Below are positions 10,688 through 20,829 of a DNA stretch of 64,000 nt, piece after piece. The number at the start of each line of letters is the position of its first letter. Within the stretch, counting starts at the first letter, position 1. The translations under genes and the position numbers were made by a program. The stretch is from Darksidea phi. Taxonomy: Eukaryota > Ascomycota > Dothideomycetes > Pleosporales > Lentitheciaceae. The DNA is taken from positions 96,227 to 160,226 of the forward strand of contig JASJFT010000060.1 of the NCBI GenBank assembly GCA_030770425.1, written 5' to 3'. The notes below the pieces were generated by a model. The model had not been told where the DNA came from and made no database searches. It saw only the letters and a list, made by a program, of their open reading frames with translations.

Positions 10688-12991
10688 TTTTTGAGGTCGG
10701 GAAAGGGTGTGCGACGGGCAATTGTGGGTGGTGAGCTTTTTTTTTTGGCTGGCGCGTGTTTTCTAGGTAGGGTTCGGTGACGGAAGTGGTCTGATGTTGT
10801 AGGGCTGACGGAGATGGTTCGGAGATGAGGACTCTGTGTGTAACTGTATACCAATGGATGTCACTAGAAGTTTAACGCTTACGAAGCAATTGTGTCGAGC
10901 ATGATTGTTGGGTTAATTGGGATATGTATCTATAGCTGTAGAATAGAAAGGTCGATGGCTGTTGTCGAGTAGGCAAGTCGAATTGAGAGAATATTGCGGG
11001 AGGGGATTCGGGTTTTTATACGTAGTATGCTGTTTGATATCTTAAATATGGGATTAACATAAGAGTTTTTTAGTGCTTCGATTGCTTTTGTAGATGCTGG
11101 TGTATTCATTGCGCTTAAAGACGCAAGTGTGACAGCGTAGGAAGCCTGATTGGTTTGCCAAAACTAGTATTACAACGCTTGTCATGGCGCCGTGCCTCCT
11201 GGGCTCCATCGCCGAGACCTCTCCACCTTGCCTCGAGGCCTGTTCCGCATCCAAGTCCGAGGCGAATCGTAGTCTCAGATAAGGCCCACGAGACCGACCG
11301 GTACGTATATGATGATGTACTTCTCGAGATCGGCCTGTAGCACAGTTTGGAGTCAATGGACGTTCTCCGCGAGCCAGTCGCACCGACGAGTATATGGAAT
11401 CTCTCAGTCCCACTCAGTTTGACGCATTCGTACGGGACTTGGGAAGTGCACGCTCTAAAAGGTCGCATGGATACAGCTATGCTACATCTTGCGCTCTTCA
11501 CGAATCTAATACCTCAATGAAGATATGTTTCATGGCGATGAGTGGCCAGAAGAACTCGAAGACTACGTAACCTCTCTCCACAAGGTCCTGCGCGAAGAGC
11601 AAATTGTTAGGATTCCTCTGAAGACCGCCCACGCAGCCAAGAAAGGAAGCAATGAGACATTTTGGTCACTTTGAGATGAAGTTTACCCGCATGCGTTCTT
11701 GCGGAAGGATGCGCTTGTATTGAGGAAGAGTATGCTGGAAGTGCCGATGGGAAGGAAGTTTCGGGACGCTGTGGTGAGTCGGCATGGGTGAGGGCTTTCA
11801 GTTAGGTTATTAAGCAGCTGAAAACTATAACGCACGAAAGACTTCACATTGTAGAGTCTTAAAAGGTTCTGCCTCCTTGCGACGGAGACCAAATATACAA
11901 AGAAAGGCTTGAAATGCTTTGACGACAAAGTTTCGAATGATTGAAAGCCAGATGCACCAGCTCTAGCTGAGTTGATAGAAACAAAATGGACAAGAATTGG
12001 GCAAAATTTAGAAAAGAGATTTTGTGTTAGGTTCGAAGCGACAGCGTATGGTTGGAGACGGTCTTGCAATACGCGCGCTGCAGCTCCAGGGCTATCAGAT
12101 ATTGTTAACTGTATGCCGCTTAACGAATTGGTTTGTCGCACGCATTAGTCAGACCGTGCCTTTCCTTTCAATTGATCTAATTCACGATTGAGCGAAACGT
12201 CTTATCAGAAATCGTCTGTCTCGAATGGCATCTTCTGAATTTCGGAGACGGGAAACGTATTTAGTTTCCTAGGGACGATTTTCGCTACCCTGCGGTAGTT
12301 CACAGCAAACCTGAAACATCCGCCGGGCTTACTCCCATTACGAACATCAGGTGGTCCTATGACACATCATACATATAGTTTTTGCGGTGGAAGAGGACAC
12401 CGCAACAATATATCAGGATAAGCTTGAGTAGATTGACAGCCCCTCCTACACCATGTCTCAACGGCTCAGGACTGCATACAATTAACGACAGCCTGGGAGA
12501 TATTCGCCTCTCAAAACAGCACGGATGGGGAAACTACCGACTTTACCCCAGCTCGCCACGACTTCACAAGCTATCCGAGCGAATCAGCTGGTTGACTTAC
12601 CCGGCATTTACAGGCTAAATCAACGGCACGCGAAGCGAGTCTTTGATCCGCAATATGGAAACAGTATGGAAAGACCGCACAGCGTGGTTCCGAATGCACA
12701 TGCACATGGCCGCTTATCGATGTCGAATCGGGGGATTTAGATTCCTGGTTTCTGGCTGTTGGGAACCCTGTCAACCCCACCAAAACCCTCGTGTAGACAC
12801 GTCGATCATGGTGTCAGTATACCTGAGGCAGGCAAGAACATTCCGTACCGGACGTGGCTCCTGGACCCTGAAAAGAAGTTCTTAGTAGAACGTTGATGTG
12901 GTCAGCATTCCCCAATACAAATGTTTCGCAGCACCTGGTTTCTCGGTACTCGTTCTTGTTTCTATCGCAATGCTACAGTTATAGCTGGAAG
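10688..12991. other. Sparse region with a decayed coding relic
   Basis: Apart from the relic at about 11330-11790, nothing is supported. 10735-10745 has a poly-T run. 11795-12145 carries a minus-strand open frame with no recognisable features. Confidence 0.5.
11330..11790 (+). pseudogene. Decayed coding relic of unknown family
   Basis: Protein-like segments lie in successive frames of the same strand: TDEYMESLSPTQFDAFVRDL near 11380-11440, then DEWPEELEDYVTSLHKVLRE near 11535-11600, an in-frame TGA after ETFWSL, and EVYPHAFLRKDALVLRKSML just beyond. The pieces look like one acidic, alpha-helical protein broken by frameshifts and a stop. I do not recognise the family. An alternative is chance open frames, so confidence is low. 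Confidence 0.35.
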
Positions 12992-14324
12992 ATGGAAAAC
13001 ACGACAGTCGCATGGCCTTCCAGCCCCGATGCGAGCGAGGCTCCAAAGCTGCTCGGTATCACAGGTTCACTATACATCATTGCACTATTCGTCTTCAGCG
13101 CACGTATACACACACGCTTTTGGCAGCGACAACTCGGTTGGGATGACTTTACAATCACATTTGCTATGGTATGGCCTTTCCTCTATCCCTTCAAGCGCTT
13201 CGCTTCGCTGACGTGGTCCACAGGCATTCGCTATTGTGGAATGGTCGCTAATAGCTACCGCTGCACAGTACGGCTTTGGCCGACATGATGACTACGTTCC
13301 AGCCGAAAACCGAGTTACGGTTCAACATCTAATCTTCGCCTCGGGAGCACTTTGGACCGCATGCATCCTGTTTATCAGAATAAGCATCGCGTGTATGCTT
13401 CTACGGTTCAAGCATACACGGTCATGGCGTATCTTTCTCTGGGCTATGATTGCGGTTCAAATGCTGTCCTGCGCCGCCAGTCTTCTCTTCCAGATCATTC
13501 GGTGCGACCCCATGGCGCACATATGGAGCCCGACTGCCCATCAGAAAGCGGCGTGCGTGCAACCGATTGCAGCGCGGGTGAATATGTACGTTCATTCTGG
13601 GATCGGGACTGCTACCGATTTCATACTCGTCGTTATTCCCTTACCATTTCTTTGGGGGGCTTCGCGTCCGTTCCAGGATAAGATTGCACTCTCCATTTTA
13701 ATAGCCCTCGGTCTCTTCGCAACAGCATCCAGCATTGCCAAAACTATCTTTACCAGTGCTGCACTCAACACGCACGGTACGCTTTATACCACCACCGACG
13801 CCATATTATGGTCTCTCCTCGAACAACAAACCGGTATAATAGCATCTTGCGTGCCCTGCCTCAGACCATTCTTCAACCGCGCGATCAAACGCTTCAGCAT
13901 CTCATCCCCGGACCCCCATCAAGATTTAAAAACCCGCCGCCCGCTCCGCCTCCCCACAACAAACCCACCCCTACCACCGGATGTCAGCCTCAACCTTATT
14001 CTCCCCAACCCTTCTAGCACCACCGCAAACTCCATGCTCGGCCGCTCTTCCATCGACCCAAACGAAGGCACGATATGGCCCGCTTCATCTAGCCAAGCAA
14101 ACGCAGATGAACAGGAAAGAGACGATGCTTGCCAGCAGATGCTTACCGAGGGTGGTATTCTATTGACAACTGAGTTTCAGATCCAGAGTGAAGTGATGAG
14201 TCGTGCGGGGAGTCAGGATGAGGACGAGGGCGCTATAGAAGGGGGGAGGCAGGGGGAGATTGAGGAGCGGAGGGTAGAGCGGCCGAGTACGGAGTCGTGG
14301 ACGAGGGGGTGGGATATTATATGA
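12992..14324 (+). CDS. Rhodopsin-domain seven-helix membrane protein (Pth11-like, no CFEM)
   Basis: Two exons: 12992-13168 and 13224-14324, separated by a 55-bp GT-AG intron in phase 0, giving 425 residues. The helical core (about 20-290) has seven hydrophobic segments. Landmarks are R-W-Q-R-QLGWDDFTI after helix 1, YGFGRH before helix 3, FIRISIACMLLR, a CDP motif, and a conserved basic tail FFNRAIKR. These match the fungal rhodopsin-domain family related to Pth11 receptors. There is no N-terminal CFEM cysteine domain. The 130-residue cytoplasmic tail is Pro/Ser-rich then acidic. Function is unknown; family members include host-surface sensors, but that role is inference here. Confidence 0.85.
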
Positions 14325-14881
14325 GTTTCCTTCCCCCTCCCTCTTTTTTTATTTAAGAATTACTGGGAAAGGGAGAGTCGGAAGAAAGAGTGGGTGTGTT
14401 GTCATGGCAGGCGTGTCTATACTCATGAAATCCGAATAGAGTGCATTTAGAGAAAGCGATAAACGAATGACGTGAAGGGTCCAGTACTAATTTACCATTC
14501 GCCACAAGTCCTAGATACCTAAGGCCGTGGGCAAGCTATGAGCCTTTAGATACCAGCATTGGCCCCCGCGACTGACCGCTATATGGCGAAATGCACAGCC
14601 ACATTGGAAGAAGCAATTTTGTATCGGAGCTCAGCGGCTGGTAAAATTTCTGCGCCGTCTTGTAGAAATCTAATTGATAAGAAAATGGTGATGAACATTC
14701 CTACTCACGTCTAATGCATTGGAACGATCCCTTCCTCATTGACTTTGTACATATAATCCTCATAACAGCCTTTCTAGCTTCTAGCTCCTCATTGAATTCG
14801 GAACAGCGTCATTCAACTCATATTATTCTTCACAATCACTTTCCAATTTCCGCTTGAGCCAAAACCTTTCGAGAAGCGAAA
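14325..14881. other. Intergenic, no gene seen
   Basis: Contains only the 3' flank of the receptor gene and the upstream flank of a DUF7703 relic. No repeats or RNA genes noticed. Confidence 0.5.
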
Positions 14882-15580
14882 ATGCCAGGGGAATGGGGTC
14901 CGGTTTCCCCTCCCTTACCAATCATCAAGAACATCGCCGGCTTATTCGCCACTGCATGCTACACTTGGATCGAGATCTACGTTTTCATCGTCTATACCTT
15001 CAAGCGCCATGCCGGTCTTTTCTTTTGGAGTATGATAGTTGCCACGACGAGAATTGCTGTCTACACCACTTCCAAACTGCTCCAACCTTTTGGTCTTGCG
15101 CCAACCTTCCCGATGTCTGTGTCGTATTGTACTCGCGGCTGCATCTAGTGGTTCGCAACAGTTGCAGATCCGGTGGGTATTTATCATGATTTCCAACGTC
15201 TTTGTTCTCCACATACCTTTATCGATCGTCTTGATTGGCGCAAATTTGGATCCTACGTGGTTTGTCCTTGCTTTCAACATTTACGAAAGAATCCAGCTCG
15301 TCGGATTTTACCTCCAAGAAGCTACCATGTCTGGTCTCTATATGTGAGTGGCAGGACATGGCTTGAAACCCGTTCTCACTACCAAAAGCCATGAGAAGGA
15401 GCATATCACCTAGCAGCTCGTCATTATTAATACACTTGTGATCCTTCTCGATATTAGTGTTGCCGCCACAACGTTTTGCGGGCTATATGGATATCCGGAC
15501 GTCCTATCAACCTCTCGTGTACGCCATCAAGCTCCAGATGGAGTTCATCATCCTCAACAAGCTTCTTGCCGTTATTCAGT
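14882..15580 (+). pseudogene. DUF7703-type integral membrane protein pseudogene
   Basis: The ATG at 14882 opens a well-formed N-terminus with two helices and the block FIVYTFKRHAGLFFWSM. The reading then moves frame near 15115: VVLYSRLHLVVRN is in a second frame. Near 15165 it moves to a third, with RWVFIMISN, FNIYERIQLVGFYLQEA and SGLYM before a TGA at 15344. A further block INTLVILLDIS and then SYQPLVYAIKLQMEFIILNK follow around 15425-15575 in changed frames. The order matches fungal DUF7703 proteins with small deletions, two frame changes and a stop. The frame-changing gaps are too short to be introns. Hence a recent pseudogene. Confidence 0.65.
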
Positions 15581-16249
15581 AGCCCTAACACATGAGGTTT
15601 ATATCCACTACCCGAACGTGGAGTGGAGTCTCCCCCATCCCATGACGGCCGAGCGTGGAGCGGCTCGACGGATCTAGGAACCCTTGCTGAGGGCTGCAAA
15701 AGTTCGGAAGGGGGACGGGGAAGGGACGAAAACTTGACTAGTTCGACATTGAAAACTAGCGGAAGCCGCCATGCAGCAGGCTCTGCTGGGCTTTCTCAAC
15801 TACCTACTTACCACAGACTATAGTCGACTACAGGTTAGCCTGATATTGACTACTTGCGCTATAGCCAAAGGGAGGTAGACTCCTTAGTCGAACGGGATCC
15901 GGGAAAGCGTCGCAGAGTTCTTGGTGTCGGAGGGTAGCTCGTGTCTTTGTCACTGTTGCGGGTCGATTCATGCGTATCCTTCCACTTCTACTTCAAAATA
16001 CACTGCTTTTCAAAAGCACTTTCGTAAACAGTTACTCTTCATGCATCAAGAATTATATCCAATATGACCATGTAAGAGTGTATACACTAAGTTGGGAAAG
16101 AGTAGAGGAGCGTGACTTATTTTTAAATAGGCTAAGGGAACTTGATGGTAGTGCAAGGTAGAGGAGTTAGAGATAGTATTAGGAAATGCAAGGCGTGCTT
16201 AACAAGATAAACATCCTAGATCCATCTAAGTTAGGTTATGGATCTACCT
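15581..16249. other. Intergenic, no gene seen
   Basis: No supported coding or RNA feature. 15990-16200 is relatively AT-rich without recognisable relics. Confidence 0.5.
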
Positions 16250-16867
16250 TCAGCTCAATTTCTTCCATGTGAAACTCCAAGACGTCTTCTCCCACTCGTA
16301 GTCCTGAACATACGACCCTTCCGCATGTCCATCTACTAGCACATCCTCCCTCGGAACCGGCGTCCACCATACCCTCCTCAATGCTTCCTCATTCAAACCA
16401 ACTACATATGTGTGTCCCGGCTCCAGTCCATCCGAGTCCGTCGCAAACCTACTCCTTCTAATGTTCCTTTCGTTGTCATTGTCATCAAGCTCATAACCCC
16501 GCTCGACAACCGCTTTTGGTTGCGGCTTCACAGCCCCACCTCCCCTCCCAAACCCCGTCGAGAGTTGTGTGTAAGTACTGTTCGTTTGGTGTTTCTTTTG
16601 TGCGCTTGAGAGGGGCACGATTGGCCCTGATGGAGGCTGTCTGTACGGCTTGATTGGAGATAGTGTCGGTGATAGTAATGCTATTGCTCGTGAGAGCGGC
16701 TGGAAGGGCGAGGGGGTATTGAATGTGAACAGTGTGACCGGGGTTTCCGCGTATGAGGTGAGGGTCAAAGTGAGGCCAGGTGGGGAGCCTTGGGAGAATG
16801 GATGCGATGGACGGCAGAAGGATAGTTTGATGTCGATGCATGGATTTAGAGGGTTAGCAGATGCCAT
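16250..16867 (-). CDS. Conserved-looking hypothetical protein, 205 residues
   Basis: Intronless frame from an ATG at 16867. The N-terminal half resembles a beta-rich domain (CIDIKLSFCRP, GLTLTLTSYAETPVTLFTFN). A Gly-rich hinge and an acidic stretch DDNDNERN follow, then LEPGHTYVVGLNEEALRRVWW and a short C-terminal block with Trp residues (YEWEKTSWSFTWKKL). The alternating hydrophobic pattern and Trp-rich end suggest a real protein. I do not recognise the family and no membrane segment or signal peptide is present. The antisense frames across this region are shadows. Confidence 0.6.
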   Translation of the reverse strand: MASANPLNPCIDIKLSFCRPSHPFSQGSPPGLTLTLTSYAETPVTLFTFNTPSPFQPLSRAIALLSPTLSPIKPYRQPPSGPIVPLSSAQKKHQTNSTYTQLSTGFGRGGGAVKPQPKAVVERGYELDDNDNERNIRRSRFATDSDGLEPGHTYVVGLNEEALRRVWWTPVPREDVLVDGHAEGSYVQDYEWEKTSWSFTWKKLS

Positions 16868-17738
16868 AGTAGGGAGTGAAGATCTGGGTTTGTTGGGTGT
16901 TTGTGAGGCTCGGATCCCTTCGAGCGTTAACGGTTATGGAAGGTGCTTAACTCCGAGTTGACATAAGGTCAGACACCGCAGACCGGGTATTCATAACTTA
17001 AGAAGGCCGTGTATTGGCGTTTCTAGGTTTCTGGACTGTGCAGTGCTCGGAAGGTTTTAAATTATGTTTCAAAACTGGAACCGTCATTATTAAATACTCG
17101 CATAATCTCAGTCATTATCGCACCTAGGGGTTGGAAGTAGCTATATTTCGTAAGCAGCAAGGAGTCGCAAGCTCTCTCTTATTGGATTGAAAGGCTTGTT
17201 AACCGAAGATTGAGCTTTATCAGCCAATACCAACGCTGGGATTATACCTTTTCATGCGAGTATACTCGAAAGGTGCGCATGAATGTTGCAGTTCCATTTC
17301 TGCCTTGTCTCAGAGCATGTACGTTATCAGCACTTGAGCGTCATCCGCGTACCGGCTTCAGATCTTCATTGGGATGCTTCCACAGTTGCAATACCTTTCA
17401 ACGCTTCTATGCAGACTCACGGCATTTTTGAGGAAGACGTCCGCAGTAGGGGAATATGCCTTACTTATTCATGGGTAGCATCTATTGGTTTGTTCGTATT
17501 ACTCATATGACGAAAGTTTCATGCAAGACTTCAGATATCTATGGTATTGATGGAGGGCTGTTTCTTGTTTCTGATAGAATGCTAATCTCCGCTATATTTA
17601 TTCTAGACTATGGGAAAATCGACATTTCTTTCGCACGTAGCCTTTTCATATAGTATAAGCACGTGAAATGTCAACCTTAGAAATTCATCAGAGAAGCATT
17701 TCATTCAATTTCAGGTCAATAACATCACCTCAACTAAG
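16868..17738. other. Intergenic, no gene seen
   Basis: Short open frames only. Nothing recognisable. Confidence 0.5.
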
Positions 17739-18050
17739 ATGCTTTCTCCAACTTTCGTTCTTGGCGCTTTCCGCCTCCCTCAGTGTCTCGATCGGTTCGT
17801 CAACTCCCACTGTACCCGTAGGCAGTCTTAGCAATTAGAACGGCACTTGTGACTCCTTATCCTTCGTAAAAGGATCTCTGGAGTATTCTAAGTATACCAC
17901 GCGTTGTTTAAGAAATTACGCTTGGTTCAACACTGGTATAACCTTAAACTCAGGTCCCGAGCACTCTATTACGACACGTAATCCACCCCTCCACATAGCA
18001 AAAACTCCGTATCCGTTCCAACTTCAAGCTTATCACCACCCTCGCTAGGT
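17739..18050 (+). pseudogene. Relic of a small secreted protein (tentative)
   Basis: The ATG at 17739 is followed, one frame over, by a signal-peptide-like stretch (LQLSFLALSASLSVSIGSS). In that same frame the reading continues through one TAG (about 17839) into NGTCDSLSFVKGSLEYSKYT, a second Cys (TTRCLRN) and on to a stop near 18048. One extra base after the ATG and one stop would explain the disruption. No family recognised. It overlaps an opposite-strand 113-codon frame (17950-18291) that is no better supported. Confidence 0.35.
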
Positions 18051-18449
18051 TAAACCCCTGTAGCCGCATCTCCTTGCCCTGATATTTCCCGCCGAGCTCA
18101 TCGAACAGCGTTGACATATATATAGCAATCGCGGTTTCAGTATCCATACTTTTGGCGACTGGTTTAATGTCATTTCTATCGTGAGTACTCGTCACCCGCA
18201 AGAAAAGAATGAATGAATGAGCAAAGGAAAGCAATGTATAAGTAGAACAAGCAAAGAAGAGGTATATACAACGCAAACAACAAGAAAACATCGCCCTTTC
18301 ACCCTATACACATACGTCTAGCATCCTCGGCCCGACCCTACCATCGAGACAGCGTCCACCAGCTCGACGTCAGAGTCCTCAAATCTTGGGTAGTACCTAT
18401 CCCTAGCGTAGCCTAGGAAGTACATCAGGCCTTTCTAAAGCAGCCTGGC
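18051..18449. other. Intergenic, no gene seen
   Basis: 3' flank of the Egh16-like gene. A minus-strand frame (to 18291) with a hydrophobic N-terminus is present but lacks support. Confidence 0.4.
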
Positions 18450-19903
18450 TTATAGGTAGATGTCGGCAAGGAATTTGGAAGCCCTTTTATTCTTGTTGCC
18501 CTTACCATTGCCTTTCCTGTTGCCATTTCCGTTGCCATTTCCGTTGCCATTTCCGTTGCCATTTCCATTACCATTTCCGTTTCCCTTCCCGTTGCCGGTG
18601 CCTGCTGCGGTATTGCCGTTTGCGTTTTGATTTGCGTTACCGTTCGCGTTCTGGTTGGCGTTTTGATTCCCGTTGACGTTTCCATTTCCATTTCCATTCC
18701 CCTTCCCATTTCCATTACGGTTGCCATTACCATTCTGATTCCCTGCTGCCGCCGTATTCTTAGCTCCAGCAGCTGTCGACGTCGCAGCCGTGTTCGGATT
18801 CGCGGAAAGAAGAGCTACAACAAGAATTAGCTCATCTCATTCCCAAGTACAAGAGATGAATCTAAAAGCGGTGAAAGGCACGCACCAGAGATAGCAGCAG
18901 CGCCTCCATCTTCACCGACCGCACCAGCAGCTTGGTTAGCGGCGATGGCGATGGGGAGGTCCTTTTGATTTTGCAGGACCTGGGCTGAGATGCCTTGCAG
19001 GGTTTGGGCTGTGTCGACGGCTGGGGTGGGGCGTGAGTACATATATATAAGAAGTGATACAGGAAGTGGAGCAGTATGGGGAGGTAGACGGAAAACTACG
19101 TACCGGCAGCGGAGCTGTTGACTCGGCCTGTGCCGTCGGTTTGTTGGACAGCGAAGCAGCCTCCAAAGGGCCCGGCGACGGCATTGTTGCGGCAGCGGAC
19201 TGTACAGATGTCACCGGTAGATGCTGGGATGGTGTGTTAGTTTCGTCTATCTCGTCTGATGAGATTGAATGGCAACATACCGCCAATGCAGTTGAAGTTG
19301 TCAGGCATTTGAACGTTTATGGTGAAGTCCTGTTCCTTGGCTTGTGATAAACCGTTCGCACCTGGGATATTGTTGGCAACTTTCAATGGGACAAAGTTCG
19401 TTGCGGCGTTGGATGTTTCGTCAAGGTCGCATTCGTATGGGCCGGCACCATCCGCGTTCACCTGCAATGTTAGTTACTCAAGTACCAGCCGATGTGATGT
19501 CCGGAGAGGGATACCTGATGAATAGTCACAGCAAGCACAGAACCCATCGAAACCGTCGTCATCCGGCCCGCAGCCAACTCGTTCTCTGTTTGCTCACCGA
19601 CATCAATGTTCCCGTTGATCTCTGTACGACCGCATGAGTTGACGATGTTTTGTGTGATCTCAGAGTCGCGGATGATAGTCGAGTCCTGTTGGCAAGGGCT
19701 GATCGTAGTGCAGTTGCGAGCAAGGGTTTGATCCACTGTAATGGCCGTCAGCATCTGTCAACGTCTTTGATAGAGCTATGCTTAGGTTTACCTAAGAACC
19801 CTTGACTCGCACCGGAGTCACCCACTGCTTGCAAAATAGCCCCATGGCCATGGACCGAAGAGGCGAAAGTAGCAAACGCTATTATAGCGGATTGGGTATA
19901 CAT
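18450..19903 (-). CDS. Egh16/Gas1-like secreted protein with Asn-Gly repeat tail
   Basis: Six exons: 19903-19792, 19735-19515, 19461-19281, 19223-19104, 19020-18886, 18814-18450. All introns are GT-AG (53-83 bp) and phases agree. The product is 377 residues. Residues 1-19 are a signal peptide ending at HGHGA, so a mature N-terminal His is possible. The Egh16-like domain is clear: GDSGASQGFLG, NCTTISPCQQDSTIIRD, CGRTEINGNID, AGPYECDLDETSN, PGANGLSQAKEQDF, CTVRCRNNAVAGPFGGCFAVQQ. This family includes appressorium-associated Gas1/Gas2 (MAS) proteins. The last exon encodes an unusual Asn/Gly/Lys-rich low-complexity tail (NGNGNGK type) ending RASKFLADIYL, with perfect 12-bp DNA repeats. A role in plant contact is inferred from the family only. 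Confidence 0.88.
18519..18566. repeat. Four perfect 12-bp tandem repeats in coding sequence
   Basis: GTTGCCATTTCC is repeated four times exactly on the + strand and encodes the GNGN-type tail of the Egh16-like protein on the minus strand. Degenerate units flank it on both sides. Exact identity implies recent expansion and likely length polymorphism. Confidence 0.9.
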
Positions 19904-20829
19904 GCTTGTAGAAAAGAAGTTACTGCCTGCAGCGCTTGAGAGAGAATTAGTAGAGAATGCAAAAGAAGCACGATGGAAATAATGGATCTCCTGTATCCAG
20001 CGAGAAGAAAAGGAACAACTCTGGTATCGAGATATTTAAACTGAGCCTTCAACACTCACATTATAAGCGCTCACCCCAGTATGGGCAGATTATGGACACA
20101 GGCGCCGAAGCAGGCATACTCGCTCCTAAGGACCCATCAGGCCCACTTCACGATAGTGCTGTTGCAATGGTGAGGAGGGCTGTACATGCCCGCGTGCCTA
20201 ATGCTTTACCTCGGACATGCCCTCAAGAGCCTCCTCGGATGGTTAGCCGTTGTCGAAGGTACACCAAACGTGGGAGTAAGCGACAAATTCTGTGGGTCTC
20301 CATGTCTGTTTGTATCCTGCGCCTTTAGCGTTGTGGCAGGCGCCGCTCGCCTCAAACCGTGCTCCACAATCATGTCAGCCACACATGATGCCATTCATCA
20401 CCAGATTCGCCTTTTGACAAGTAAACGCCATGTCAAACCGTATGTTGACGGGTTCCGACAATTCTAGTGCAACGGAAAAGGTTTCGAAGCAAAGATGTCA
20501 TGTTTCGTGGTGGCGTGTCGCAAAGCCGACTAAGTGCCGACGCGCCGAGATGCAACAAGAACTGCTTGATCGGCGTCCTAAGGCTTGCACAGCGGGAAAA
20601 AACTTTGTTTCGAAATTAAACCCTCGGAATGGTACGATCGATCGGCTCATATCCGATAAGGCGTCGGATGGAGTCCCAGTTGGCAGGCGTAGGCGTGGCT
20701 TGGCGTTAGAATGGGATAAACCCTTAACGGCAGACTAGGATATGGATGATTGATGCATGATCGAACGTAAACAGAATGTTCGGCAGCCGTCTTCTGACAT
20801 GCTGCTGGGTATTTGCAGTATCAAGATGC
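19904..20829. other. Intergenic, no gene seen
   Basis: Promoter side of the Egh16-like gene and downstream flank of PWP2. Open frames of 90-120 codons on the + strand have no recognisable content. Confidence 0.5.
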
